The notes under the pieces: model-generated | Told to the model about the DNA's origin: nothing | Seen by the model: only the letters and a program-made list of their open reading frames with translations | Database searches by the model: none | Shown here: one piece after another, positions 1-8,546 of the stretch | Layout: every line of letters begins with the position of its first letter | Position numbering within the stretch: position 1 is the stretch's first letter | DNA from: CAWUIH01 sp963922495 | Lineage (GTDB): Bacteria; Pseudomonadota; Gammaproteobacteria; Coxiellales; Coxiellaceae | NCBI GenBank assembly: GCA_963922495.1 | Contig: CAWUIH010000026.1 | Location: 1-20,101 of the forward strand | DNA length: 20,101 bases | Direction of reading: 5' to 3' | Made by a program: the position numbers and the translations under genes

Positions 1-309
1 ATCATGACAAATCATGAAAATCCTATTGGTTTTCGTATTGATATCAAGCAAACCGGATGTTCAGGTTATATGTATAAACCTGAAGTTATTACGAAGCTAA
101 TAAGAAACGATGTTGAGGTGGCCACACCATCGGGATTAAGAGTGTTCATTGCACCGTCTTGTATCTCTATATTAAAAGGTACTGAGCTTGATTATGTTAA
201 GAAATCTCTTGGTCAATATATGCTGCAATTTAACAATCCCAATGTTAGTGGTGCTTGTGGCTGTGGTGAGAGTTTTCATTTGAGAGAAGCCGAAAATAGC
301 GATGATTGA
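1..309 (+). CDS. SufA/IscA-type Fe-S carrier protein (5' end outside window)
   Basis: A-type iron-sulfur carrier (HesB/IscA/SufA/ErpA family), which takes an assembled Fe-S cluster from the scaffold and passes it to apo-proteins in the cytoplasm. The three ligand cysteines are visible: TGCSGY (Cys19 counted from the ATG at 4) and ACGCGES (Cys85 and Cys87), with the family signature FNNPNVSGACGCGESF between residues 76 and 91. From the ATG at 4 the protein is 101 aa, and it lacks the first helix usually found before the GFRIDIKQTGCSGY strand. The frame is open to the window edge, so the true start is probably upstream and the gene is recorded as partial. It overlaps sufT by 8 nt, pointing to a SUF-type operon upstream and favouring SufA over ErpA or IscA. 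The exact paralogue cannot be settled from this piece. Confidence 0.88.
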   Translation: MMTNHENPIGFRIDIKQTGCSGYMYKPEVITKLIRNDVEVATPSGLRVFIAPSCISILKGTELDYVKKSLGQYMLQFNNPNVSGACGCGESFHLREAENSDD

Positions 310-841
310 GCGAGAAATCATTTTATTGAAACGAGATACTATGGCAATGTTAGTACCTTCGGGTGCGCCCATGATGGTTCCCGCCGGTACCGAAGTGAGT
401 ATTGAACAAAGTCTGGGAGGCACCTATACAGTGAATTTATACGGCAACCTTGCGCGTATTGACGGTAAGGATGCTGATGCTTTGGGCAAAGAGCCTTATG
501 ATCCGTTGCAAGACTTGCCACCAGATGCCACATTAAAAGATAAAGTTTGGGCGCAGCTTCATTCGGTCTATGATCCAGAAATCCCGGTTAATATTGTCGA
601 TCTAGGTTTAGTTTATGACCTTGAAATTAGTCAATTGAATGATGACAGTCACCAAGTTCAAATTGTAATGACACTGACAGCACCCGGTTGTGGGATGGGG
701 CCAGTTATTGCTGAAGACGCCAAGCAAAAAGTACTTTCGGTTCCAAGTATTTCTCAAGTTGAAGTCGAAGTTGTGTTTGACCCGCCTTGGGATAGAGAGA
801 TGATGTCTGAAACCGCCAAACTGCATTTGGGTATGTTCTAG
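302..841 (+). CDS. sufT: SufT, MIP18/DUF59-family Fe-S assembly factor
   Basis: A 179-aa protein of the MIP18 (DUF59) family in its SufT form, an accessory factor for Fe-S cluster maturation in organisms using the SUF pathway. The N-terminal extension (residues 1-75, with GGTYTVNLYGNLARIDG at 39-55) is typical of SufT. The DUF59 core follows: DPEIPVNIVDLGLVY at 91-105, TAPGCGMG with the conserved Cys130, and DPPWD at 160-164. The ATG at 302 lies inside the end of the upstream Fe-S carrier gene (8-nt overlap), so the two are probably translationally coupled. The last base of its TAG stop is the first base of the rlmE GTG start. An internal ATG at 341 is less likely because it would remove conserved N-terminal sequence. 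Confidence 0.92.
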   Translation: MIEREIILLKRDTMAMLVPSGAPMMVPAGTEVSIEQSLGGTYTVNLYGNLARIDGKDADALGKEPYDPLQDLPPDATLKDKVWAQLHSVYDPEIPVNIVDLGLVYDLEISQLNDDSHQVQIVMTLTAPGCGMGPVIAEDAKQKVLSVPSISQVEVEVVFDPPWDREMMSETAKLHLGMF

Positions 842-1470
842 TGAGCAACAGCAGTAAGCGTTGGCTCAAAGAGCATGAAACTGATCAATACGTCAAAAAT
901 GCTCGTAAACGAGGTTACCCTTCACGTGCCGCCTATAAGTTAATTGAATTACAACAAAAATATCATTTAATGAAAACCGGTATGACAGTAATCGATTTGG
1001 GTGCTGCACCAGGTGGGTGGTCGATGGTTGCAAAAGAGTGTGTCGGTGAGCGGGGCGGTGTTATTGCCGTTGATTTACTCCCCATGTCACCGATTACCGG
1101 GGTTGATTTTATCCAAGGTGACTTTAATGATCCGATCATTGTAGAAAAACTATTAAATGTGGTAAAAAAGATTTCAAAAAATGCTCAAGTCGACCTTGTT
1201 ATTTCTGATATGGCCCCCAATATTAGTGGTATAAGAGCAGTTGATCAGGCACGATCTCAACATTTGGTAGAAATAGCTTGGGATTGTTGTCAACAATTAT
1301 TGAATCCACAAGGTATTTTCGTCGCCAAAATCTTTCAGGGAGCCGGTGTGGATGCGCTGATTCTCGACTTGCGTAAATCGTTTAAGCATGTCAGACTCCG
1401 CAAGCCAAGCGCCTCAAGATCGCGCTCAAGCGAAGTTTATTTGTTGGCTACTGGATTTTATAGGTTATAA
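841..1470 (+). CDS. rlmE: RlmE, 23S rRNA (uridine-2'-O-)-methyltransferase
   Basis: RlmE (FtsJ/RrmJ) methylates the 2'-OH of U2552 in the 23S rRNA A-loop during late 50S assembly, using S-adenosylmethionine. The 209 aa equal the E. coli length. The SAM-binding motif DLGAAPGGWS is at 52-61, and the catalytic K-D-K-E tetrad is complete: Lys33 (AAYKLIE), Asp123 (ISDMAPN), Lys163 (VAKIFQG) and Glu198 (SSEVYLLATG). The start is GTG, overlapping the sufT stop by one base. ftsH begins 30 bp downstream, the usual gammaproteobacterial rlmE-ftsH pair. Confidence 0.97.
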   Translation: MSNSSKRWLKEHETDQYVKNARKRGYPSRAAYKLIELQQKYHLMKTGMTVIDLGAAPGGWSMVAKECVGERGGVIAVDLLPMSPITGVDFIQGDFNDPIIVEKLLNVVKKISKNAQVDLVISDMAPNISGIRAVDQARSQHLVEIAWDCCQQLLNPQGIFVAKIFQGAGVDALILDLRKSFKHVRLRKPSASRSRSSEVYLLATGFYRL

Positions 1471-1500
1471 TTACATTCAGGGACGAAATGGGGTAATACA

Positions 1501-3468
1501 TTGAATAGTTCATTAAAAACTGCACTAATTTGGATCGTATTAATTTTGCTTGCGGTATGGATTGTCATGCAATACGGTCAGCGTCATGAAGACATACAAC
1601 CTTACACATATTCTCAGTTCATCACAGCAGTCAAAAATGACAAGGTGCGTAGCGTTGTCATTCAAGGCAGTGTGCTTAGCGGCCAGACTAAAGACAACAA
1701 GCAATTTTCAACCTATTTACCGGTTGTCGATCAAAGTCTATTAAATAAGTTAACGGCAAAAAGTATTAGTATTAAAGGTGAACCACCCAAACAGCGTGGT
1801 CTGCTTAGTCAATTGTTGTTTTATTGGTTGCCATTGATTGCATTATTTGCACTTTCTTGGTTCTTTTTTATTCGTCCCATGCAAGGTGGTGGTAGTGGCC
1901 GTGGTGGTGGTCCTATGTCATTTGGTCGTAGCAAAGCACGATTGCTGAATCAAGATCAAGTTCGAGTCACTTTTAATGACGTTGCGGGTGTCGAAGAAGC
2001 TAAGGAAGAAGTTAAAGAGCTCGTAGATTTTTTACGTGATCCTTCTAAATTTCAGCGCCTGGGTGGCAAAATGCCTTGCGGTGTGTTGTTGGTCGGATCA
2101 CCTGGAACTGGTAAAACCTTGCTCGCTAAAGCTGTAGCTGGTGAAGCTAAGGTACCATTTTTTACGATTTCGGGTTCTGATTTCGTCGAAATGTTCGTCG
2201 GTGTCGGTGCATCACGGGTTCGTGATATGTTCGACCAAGCTAAAAAGCAAGCACCTTGTATCATCTTTATCGATGAGATTGATGCTGTTGGTCGCCATCG
2301 TGGTGCAGGTCTTGGTGGTGGTCATGATGAACGTGAGCAGACCTTAAACCAGTTATTGGTCGAAATGGATGGTTTTGAAGGTAAAGAAGGCATTATTGTC
2401 ATGGCGGCAACTAACCGTCCTGATGTATTGGATCCTGCGTTATTACGTCCCGGTCGCTTTGACCGTCAAGTTGTAGTGCCGCTACCAGATATTAAGGGTC
2501 GTGAACAAGTTTTAACAGTTCACATGCAAAAACTACCACTTGCTTCCGATGTGAAACCTTCTGTCATTGCTCGTGGCACACCCGGATTTTCAGGAGCTGA
2601 TCTTGCTAATATTGTCAACGAAGCAGCTCTGTTTGCTGCACGTGACAATAAGAAAGAAGTTGATATGGATGCATTTGAACGAGCCAAGGATAAAATTATG
2701 ATGGGAGCCGAACGCCGTTCAATGGTAATGAATGATTCTGAAAAAGAACTCACAGCTTATCACGAAGCCGGTCACGCCATTGTCGGTTTGCATATGAAAG
2801 AACATGATCCGGTTTACAAGGTCACTATCATTCCGCGAGGTCGTGCATTAGGGGTTACGATGTTTTTGCCAGAGCAAGATCGCTACAGCGTTACAAAACG
2901 TCGTTTGGAATGTCAGTTAGCTGCCTTATATGGTGGTCGAATTGCCGAAGAATTGATCTTTGGTGAAGAAGGCGTTACCACAGGTGCTTCAAATGACATT
3001 GAAAAAGCAACTGAAATTGCTCGTAACATGGTCACTAAATGGGGCCTATCTCCTAAATTAGGCCCATTAACCTATGGCGAAGATGAAGGTGAAGTTTTCT
3101 TGGGTCGTACCATGACGCAAAAGAAAGATACTTCTGATCAAATTAACACTGATATTGATTTAGAAGTGCGCCGAATCATTGATACAGCTTATAAATTGGC
3201 AAAAACAACTATCAATGAATATATGGATCAGCTACATTTGATGGCCAAGGCACTGATGAAATATGAAACTATTGGTGAACAACAAATTCAGGAAATTCTT
3301 GAAGGAAAAGAACCTTCACCACCGAGTGGTTGGAATGAAGATACCCATAATGGTGGCCAAGCAAATAAATTATCTGATTCTGAAAGCACATCCCTAGATA
3401 AGTCGAGAAAAATTAATCGAACTACCGGTGATGGCTCTTCAACTTCAGTACAGGATACTTCAGGTTAA
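1501..3468 (+). CDS. ftsH: FtsH, ATP-dependent zinc metalloprotease
   Basis: Hexameric inner-membrane AAA+ protease that degrades misassembled membrane proteins and short-lived regulators, including LpxC in E. coli. Two N-terminal membrane segments (about 7-24 and 103-124) flank a periplasmic domain. Next come a Gly-rich linker (129-139), Walker A GSPGTGKT (199-206; most family members have GPPGTGKT), Walker B IIFIDEID (254-261) and the second region of homology with the Arg finger (about 300-322). The zinc site HEAGH is at 421-425, with the third ligand probably Asp499 in TTGASNDIEKAT. The length of 655 aa is normal, and the polar C-terminal tail after about 600 is the usual variable part. 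The start is TTG, preceded by a GGGGTAA stretch, and no in-frame ATG fits better. Confidence 0.97.
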   Translation: MNSSLKTALIWIVLILLAVWIVMQYGQRHEDIQPYTYSQFITAVKNDKVRSVVIQGSVLSGQTKDNKQFSTYLPVVDQSLLNKLTAKSISIKGEPPKQRGLLSQLLFYWLPLIALFALSWFFFIRPMQGGGSGRGGGPMSFGRSKARLLNQDQVRVTFNDVAGVEEAKEEVKELVDFLRDPSKFQRLGGKMPCGVLLVGSPGTGKTLLAKAVAGEAKVPFFTISGSDFVEMFVGVGASRVRDMFDQAKKQAPCIIFIDEIDAVGRHRGAGLGGGHDEREQTLNQLLVEMDGFEGKEGIIVMAATNRPDVLDPALLRPGRFDRQVVVPLPDIKGREQVLTVHMQKLPLASDVKPSVIARGTPGFSGADLANIVNEAALFAARDNKKEVDMDAFERAKDKIMMGAERRSMVMNDSEKELTAYHEAGHAIVGLHMKEHDPVYKVTIIPRGRALGVTMFLPEQDRYSVTKRRLECQLAALYGGRIAEELIFGEEGVTTGASNDIEKATEIARNMVTKWGLSPKLGPLTYGEDEGEVFLGRTMTQKKDTSDQINTDIDLEVRRIIDTAYKLAKTTINEYMDQLHLMAKALMKYETIGEQQIQEILEGKEPSPPSGWNEDTHNGGQANKLSDSESTSLDKSRKINRTTGDGSSTSVQDTSG

Positions 3469-3483
3469 ACAGAGGTTTTTCTG

Positions 3484-4365
3484 TTGGAGCAGACGCTATT
3501 TAAATTGCGACTTCGTAATAGCGAATTGGTGAATTTCAATTTTCCTGCTATCATGGGTATTTTAAATGTTTCCCGTAACTCCTTTTATAATCCGTTCACC
3601 AGCTTAGATCACTTATTACAAACGGCAGAGCAAATGTGTCAAGAGGGTGCTGATATTCTAGATATTGGTGCTGAAGCCACTAATCCTAGAGTCAATCTTT
3701 TAGAACAACCCACGTTCAAACAAGAGCGTGATGCTGTGGTTGTCGCAGTGGAGTCTGTTAAAAAGCGATTTGATGTTTTAATTTCTGTAGATACTAGTTG
3801 TCCGGAAGTAATGTTTGCTGCTGTTTCTGCGGGTGCCGATATCATTAATGATCAACGTGCGTTAATGCGACCACGGGCTTTACAAATGGTGGCTAAATTA
3901 GGAGTTCCAGTATGTTTAATGCACTTTTTTCAAGAAGCAAGAACTCAAGAGATGGAATCTCCGCAGCAAACGTTACAAATTATTAAACGGTTTTTGTTTC
4001 AGCGACGAGAGGCCTGCTTGCAAGCGGGTATCGATAGTAAACGTATTGTGATTGATCCAGGTTTTGGTCAAGGAAATTATGGCAAAAATCTCGCTGAAAA
4101 TTTTTGCTTATTAAATAATTTACATTTATTTCTTGAATTAGATAGCCCTATTTTATCTGGGTGGTCACGCAAATCTATGGTAGGTGATGTGATTGAAAAA
4201 CCTATAGTAGAGAGATTGTATGGGTCTATTGCAGCAGACACACTAGCTGTTTATCAGGGAGCTACAATTATTCGCACCCATGATGTCAGAGCTTCACGAG
4301 AGGCAACTAGAGTAGCGTTTAAAGCGCGTTTATTTACAGAAAATATGGATATGGACATTGCATAA
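3484..4365 (+). CDS. folP: Dihydropteroate synthase (FolP) with atypical substrate loops
   Basis: Dihydropteroate synthase joins p-aminobenzoate to 6-hydroxymethyl-dihydropterin diphosphate in folate synthesis and is the sulfonamide target. The TIM-barrel landmarks are present: MGILNV (24-29), DIGAEAT (60-66), SVDTS (101-105), IINDQRAL (120-127), DPGFG (191-195), SRKSMVG (228-234) and RTHD (264-267). Two mobile loops depart from the family. Loop 1 reads SRNSFYN where TPDSFSD is usual, and loop 2 reads EATNPRV where ESTRPGA is usual, so the usual diphosphate-binding Arg becomes Asn. DPGFG is followed by about three extra residues (QGNYGKN). Start TTG at 3484, 8 nt after AGAGG (3471-3475). It follows ftsH by 15 bp and overlaps glmM by 8 nt. 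Enzyme family is clear; full activity is less certain. Confidence 0.88.
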   Translation: MEQTLFKLRLRNSELVNFNFPAIMGILNVSRNSFYNPFTSLDHLLQTAEQMCQEGADILDIGAEATNPRVNLLEQPTFKQERDAVVVAVESVKKRFDVLISVDTSCPEVMFAAVSAGADIINDQRALMRPRALQMVAKLGVPVCLMHFFQEARTQEMESPQQTLQIIKRFLFQRREACLQAGIDSKRIVIDPGFGQGNYGKNLAENFCLLNNLHLFLELDSPILSGWSRKSMVGDVIEKPIVERLYGSIAADTLAVYQGATIIRTHDVRASREATRVAFKARLFTENMDMDIA

Positions 4366-5704
4366 AAAATATTTTGGTACAGATGGAATTCGTGGCAAAG
4401 TCGGCAGCGATGTTATAAACCCAGAGTTTATGTTGAGGTTGGGCTGGGCTACTGGGAAAGTATTAGCAGCAACACACTCGGCTACTGTACTCATTGGAAA
4501 AGACACACGTCTATCAGGATATATGATTGAGTCAGCGCTGCAAGCGGGACTTATCGCCGGAGGTGTTAATATTCGCCTTACTGGACCAATGCCCACACCC
4601 GCTATTGCGCATCTCACCCATTCTGTTCGCGCTGATGCTGGTATTGTAATTAGTGCTTCGCACAACCCCTACGACGATAATGGAATAAAATTTTTTGATA
4701 ATAAAGGCCTGAAATTGTCCCACGAACTCGAATTGGCAATAGAGAAAAAACTTGAACAACCCATGGAAACAGTCAATGCTGATTTATTGGGTCGTGCCTT
4801 GCGAATGGACGACGCACGAGGTAGATATATTGAATTTTGTAAAAGCACTTTTCCAGCGGATATTTCACTAAAAGGCTTAAAAATTGTTGTAGATTGTGCT
4901 AATGGCGCTACTTACTCGATTGCACCGCATATCTTTTATGAATTAGGTGCAGAAGTGATTGTAATTGGTGATCAACCTGATGGTTTCAATATTAATAAAA
5001 ATTGTGGTGCAACTCATATTGCACCACTCCAGCAGCGTGTGATCACTGAGAAAGCGGATATAGGGATTGCATTTGATGGTGACGGTGATCGAGTTGTTAT
5101 GGTTGATCATACTGGAATTCATGTCAATGGTGATGAGATTTTGTGTATTTTAGCATTGTTTCATAAGATGTCTCAGCGTGGACAGCCAATTGAGGGAGTG
5201 GTTGGTACATTGATGAGTAATCTCGGTTTAGAGCAAGCGATGCGTGAGCATGGAATTCAATTTGAACGCACACCGGTTGGTGATCGTCACATACTACACC
5301 GATTATTGAAAAAAGGCTGGTTTCTCGGTGGTGAGGAATCAGGACATATCGTGGATTTGTCGAAAACAACAACGGGTGATGGGATTATTACTGCCTTGCA
5401 AATTCTCGGTATTATGCAGCTTTATAGTAAATCGATTGCTGAGTTGAAAAAACAAATGATACGGTTTCCACAAACACTGCTCAATGTGCCGATTAAGAAA
5501 AGAGTGAATATTCACAGCAATAAAGAAATAGAAGCAACAATTTCAGCAATTGAAAAAGCACTTAATAAAAATGGGCGAGTGTTATTACGGCCTTCAGGAA
5601 CAGAGCCTGTGATTCGTATCATGATTGAAAGCAATAACCTTAACCAAAGTAAGCAACTTGCAAAGGAGCTTGCAATGGTTGTAGAAAAAATACAAATGCT
5701 ATAA
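4358..5704 (+). CDS. glmM: GlmM, phosphoglucosamine mutase
   Basis: GlmM converts glucosamine-6-phosphate to glucosamine-1-phosphate, the entry to UDP-GlcNAc for peptidoglycan and lipopolysaccharide. The 448 aa match the family (E. coli about 445). Motifs in order are YFGTDGIRG (5-13), the phosphoserine loop SASHNPYDDNG with catalytic Ser101, the metal loop DGDGDR (240-245), the sugar-binding GEESGH (325-330) and the phosphate-binding RPSGTEP (411-417). The start is TTG inside the folP end (8-nt overlap); the nearby ATGs at 4345 and 4351 are out of frame. The last six residues, EKIQML, are encoded by the left arm of a 22-bp inverted repeat shared with valS. No secG follows, unlike in E. coli. 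Confidence 0.96.
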   Translation: MHKKYFGTDGIRGKVGSDVINPEFMLRLGWATGKVLAATHSATVLIGKDTRLSGYMIESALQAGLIAGGVNIRLTGPMPTPAIAHLTHSVRADAGIVISASHNPYDDNGIKFFDNKGLKLSHELELAIEKKLEQPMETVNADLLGRALRMDDARGRYIEFCKSTFPADISLKGLKIVVDCANGATYSIAPHIFYELGAEVIVIGDQPDGFNINKNCGATHIAPLQQRVITEKADIGIAFDGDGDRVVMVDHTGIHVNGDEILCILALFHKMSQRGQPIEGVVGTLMSNLGLEQAMREHGIQFERTPVGDRHILHRLLKKGWFLGGEESGHIVDLSKTTTGDGIITALQILGIMQLYSKSIAELKKQMIRFPQTLLNVPIKKRVNIHSNKEIEATISAIEKALNKNGRVLLRPSGTEPVIRIMIESNNLNQSKQLAKELAMVVEKIQML

Positions 5705-5728
5705 TTTTATAGCATTTGTATTTTTTCT
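5683..5728. terminator. Bidirectional intrinsic terminator shared by glmM and valS
   Basis: Positions 5683-5704 and 5707-5728 are perfect reverse complements (22 bp each) with a 2-bp centre. As RNA from either strand it would fold as a TACAAATGCTATAA/TTATAGCATTTGTA stem followed by a run of U, because the A-tract on one side is the U-tract on the other. Each arm contains a stop codon (TAA at 5702-5704 on + and at 5709-5707 on -), so the terminator lies inside both coding ends. The stem is AT-rich, so its strength is uncertain, but the symmetry and position are clear. Confidence 0.8.
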
Positions 5729-8469
5729 TTTTGGGTCGCAAGTTTTTTTAATAATATATTGGTTTGCTTGAAATTATCACGAGCGTTATTGACCACTTCA
5801 GTAGGAGCTTTTTCCACGTAATTTTTATTGTCCAACATTTTTTGTATTTTCTGTTTTTCTTTTTCAAGCTTGTTAATTTCTTTATCGAGCCGCGCTAATT
5901 CTGATTCTTTGTTTACAATACCTGCCAGTGGAATATGGATTTCCAGTTGTTGTACTATATCAGTTGCAGTCGATTGTAATACTTCAGTACTATTTGCCCA
6001 TTGAATCGAATCTGCTTTGGTCAATGTTGTGATCAGTATTTTTAACTCTTCAGTGTATTCACGGTCGAGGTCATCACCACGATAAAATATTAACGGCACA
6101 CTTTTAGCAGGCGATATACCGACTTCAGCACATATAGTGCGTACAGTGGTGACAATGTTTTTCAGCCAGGTTATTTTTTTGTGGGCTTGAAAATTGACGA
6201 GCTTGTGGTTATAGACTGGATAACGCTGTGTCATAATACTATGACCGTTTTTTTCTACCATTGGCGCAATACTTTGCCAAATTTCTTCAGTGATAAATGG
6301 CATAATGGGATGAGTGAGGCATAGCAAACTCTCAAGAACTTCAGTCAAAGTCAGTAGTGTACCTCGCTGTTGAGCCGGAGTGCTATTTTCACCGTATAAA
6401 CTGCATTTAGCCAACTCAAGATACCAATCACAGTATTCGTTCCAAATAAATTCGTATAGTGTTTGTGCGAGTAAATCAAAGCGGTAATTCGCAAAATGCT
6501 TTTCAAGTGTTTTGATGGTCAGTTGTAGTTGTGATTTAATCCAGGTATCAGTAACGTCGTAAATAACAGCTTTTTCGGGGTTAAGGTCAACTTTTTCAAG
6601 GTTCATCAATACAAATCGAGAGGCGTTCCATAGTTTGTTGCAAAAGTTGCGATATCCTTCAATCCGTCCCATATCAAAATTAATATCGCGTCCAGTTGTA
6701 GCTAAAGCGCAGAATGTGAATCGTAATGCGTCTGTGCCGTAACTCGCGATACCTTTTGGAAATTCTTTGCGAGTAATTTTTGCGATTGTTTGAGTCATTT
6801 TGGGTTGCATTAATCCTTTAGTACGTTTTGTAATTAAATCTTCTAACTTAATGCCATCAATTAAATCAATTGGGTCTAAAATATTTCCTTTTGATTTAGA
6901 CATTTTTTTTCCTTGGCTATCACGAATCAAACCAGTGATGTATACCGAAGAAAAAGGAATTTCGTTAGTTAATTTTAATCCCATCATCACCATGCGAGCG
7001 ACCCAAAAGAAGATAATATCAAATCCCGTGACTAACACTTGAGTGGGATAAAATGTCTTAAAAAGGTTGTTTTGTAATGGCCAACCAAGGGTTGCGAATG
7101 GCCACAGACTAGCGGAAAACCAGGTATCAAGAACGTCTTCTGCTTGTCTCAGTTTGACAGTTACAGCAAGTTGATAGCGTTCACGCACATCGTCCTTATG
7201 ATGACCAACGTAAGTATTGTTTTCTTCATCATACCAGACAGGAATTTGGTGACCCCACCACAGTTGACGACTGATGCACCAGTCCTCGATATTTTCAAGC
7301 CATCGAAAGTAAGTTTTTTCCCAGTTCTGTGGTACAAATTTTAGTTTACCACTTTTAACTGCATCAATAGCAGCTTTGGAGAGCGTTTTCATACTCACAA
7401 ACCATTGATTAGTTAAATAAGGCTCAATAATGGCACCTGATCGTTCACCTTTAGGGATCGATAAACGGTGATCTGCAATTTTTTCCAATAACCCAGCATC
7501 ATCTAAATCACGTAAGATTTGTTTTCTAGCAGCAAATCGTTCCAGGCCCTGATACTTTTCAGGGCAGTTTTCGTTGAGATAGGCATCGGGAGTTAAAATA
7601 TTAATAAGTGGCAGTTTGTGCCGCTGTCCCATATCATAATCGTTGAAATCATGTGCTGGTGTAATTTTGACGCAGCCTGTACCAAATTCTGGGTCGACAC
7701 ACTTGTCAGCAATGATGGGGATACTGCGTTCAGCGAGTGGCAGTAATATCTGTTTACCAATCAGAGATTGGTAGCGCTTATCGTCGGGATGAACTGCCAC
7801 AGCAACATCACCTAGCAAGGTTTCCGGTCGTGTGGTGGCAACCAAAATTGTATCGTTTGAATGAAGTAACGGGTAACGCAACGTCCAAATTTTTCCGGTT
7901 GTTTCTTCAGTTTCAACTTCAAGATCAGAGATAGCAGTACGTAATTGAGGGTCCCAATTAACTAATTTTTGACCACGATAAATTAACCCCTCATTGTAGA
8001 GCTTGATAAATGCTTCGATGGTAGCATATGAGAGTGTTTCATCCATGCTAAAGCGCTCTTTCGACCAATCAATTGATACACCAAGGCGCTTCATTTGTGT
8101 GGTAATGGTATTACCCGACTGATTGCGCCAGTTCCATACTTGCTCTATGAATTTCTCACGCCCTAGATCATGGCGTGTTTTACCTTGTTGCAATAATTGA
8201 TTTTCAACTACCATTTGTGTGGCGATGCCCGCATGATCGGTGCCACCTTGCCACAGCGTTTGTTTGCCAAGCATACGTTGATGTCGAATCAGAATATCCA
8301 TGAGTGTTTGCTGGAAACCGTGCCCCATATGCAACGTACCTGTAACGTTCGGAGGTGGGAGTACAATACAATAAGAATCGTTGTCGCCAGCAGGGTTACT
8401 AAGTTTATGATCTTCCCAATATTTTGACCATTTCGATTCGATGACTTTTGGATTATAGGTTTTTTCCAT
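5707..8469 (-). CDS. valS: ValS, valyl-tRNA synthetase
   Basis: Class I aminoacyl-tRNA synthetase charging tRNA-Val. At 920 aa it is slightly shorter than E. coli ValS (951 aa). The HIGH-type motif is PPPNVTGTLHMGH (HMGH at 47-50) and the KMSKS motif is at 522-526. The CP1 editing domain shows TTRPETLLGD (212-221) and AVHPDD. DWCISRQLWWGHQIP (396-410) and an anticodon-binding domain follow, then the ValS-specific C-terminal coiled coil (about 853-920). Start ATG at 8469 with GTGAGA a few bases upstream. It converges on glmM with only 2 bp between the stops and is divergent from lptF. In E. coli pepA and holC lie between lptF and valS; both are absent here. Confidence 0.97.
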   Translation of the reverse strand: MEKTYNPKVIESKWSKYWEDHKLSNPAGDNDSYCIVLPPPNVTGTLHMGHGFQQTLMDILIRHQRMLGKQTLWQGGTDHAGIATQMVVENQLLQQGKTRHDLGREKFIEQVWNWRNQSGNTITTQMKRLGVSIDWSKERFSMDETLSYATIEAFIKLYNEGLIYRGQKLVNWDPQLRTAISDLEVETEETTGKIWTLRYPLLHSNDTILVATTRPETLLGDVAVAVHPDDKRYQSLIGKQILLPLAERSIPIIADKCVDPEFGTGCVKITPAHDFNDYDMGQRHKLPLINILTPDAYLNENCPEKYQGLERFAARKQILRDLDDAGLLEKIADHRLSIPKGERSGAIIEPYLTNQWFVSMKTLSKAAIDAVKSGKLKFVPQNWEKTYFRWLENIEDWCISRQLWWGHQIPVWYDEENNTYVGHHKDDVRERYQLAVTVKLRQAEDVLDTWFSASLWPFATLGWPLQNNLFKTFYPTQVLVTGFDIIFFWVARMVMMGLKLTNEIPFSSVYITGLIRDSQGKKMSKSKGNILDPIDLIDGIKLEDLITKRTKGLMQPKMTQTIAKITRKEFPKGIASYGTDALRFTFCALATTGRDINFDMGRIEGYRNFCNKLWNASRFVLMNLEKVDLNPEKAVIYDVTDTWIKSQLQLTIKTLEKHFANYRFDLLAQTLYEFIWNEYCDWYLELAKCSLYGENSTPAQQRGTLLTLTEVLESLLCLTHPIMPFITEEIWQSIAPMVEKNGHSIMTQRYPVYNHKLVNFQAHKKITWLKNIVTTVRTICAEVGISPAKSVPLIFYRGDDLDREYTEELKILITTLTKADSIQWANSTEVLQSTATDIVQQLEIHIPLAGIVNKESELARLDKEINKLEKEKQKIQKMLDNKNYVEKAPTEVVNNARDNFKQTNILLKKLATQKEKIQML

Positions 8470-8484
8470 ATTGTATTCTCACTA

Positions 8485-8513
8485 CTGTAAGCTAAGCAAT
8501 AATCTGATAAGAT
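8485..8513 (+). promoter_or_regulatory. Candidate lptF promoter with extended -10
   Basis: TGATAAGAT at 8505-8513 is an extended -10 element (TG, one base, TAAGAT). It lies 17 bp after a weak -35, CTGTAA (8485-8490). Transcription would begin around 8520, some 27 nt before the lptF GTG. The 8470-8546 gap is the only space for promoters of both valS and lptF. I could not pick a convincing valS promoter on the other strand. Confidence 0.45.
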
Positions 8514-8546
8514 GAATCATTTTTTCACAAAAGTTAGGACTTGTCA

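Noticed and set aside
4330..4665. 111-codon minus-strand frame opposite the folP/glmM junction
   Set aside because: Antisense to the conserved GlmM N-terminus; a shadow frame.
8541..8546. TTG at 8541 as the lptF start
   Set aside because: Only 1 nt separates it from the TAGGA ribosome site; the GTG at 8547 has 7-nt spacing and gives the family-typical MIIxRYL start.
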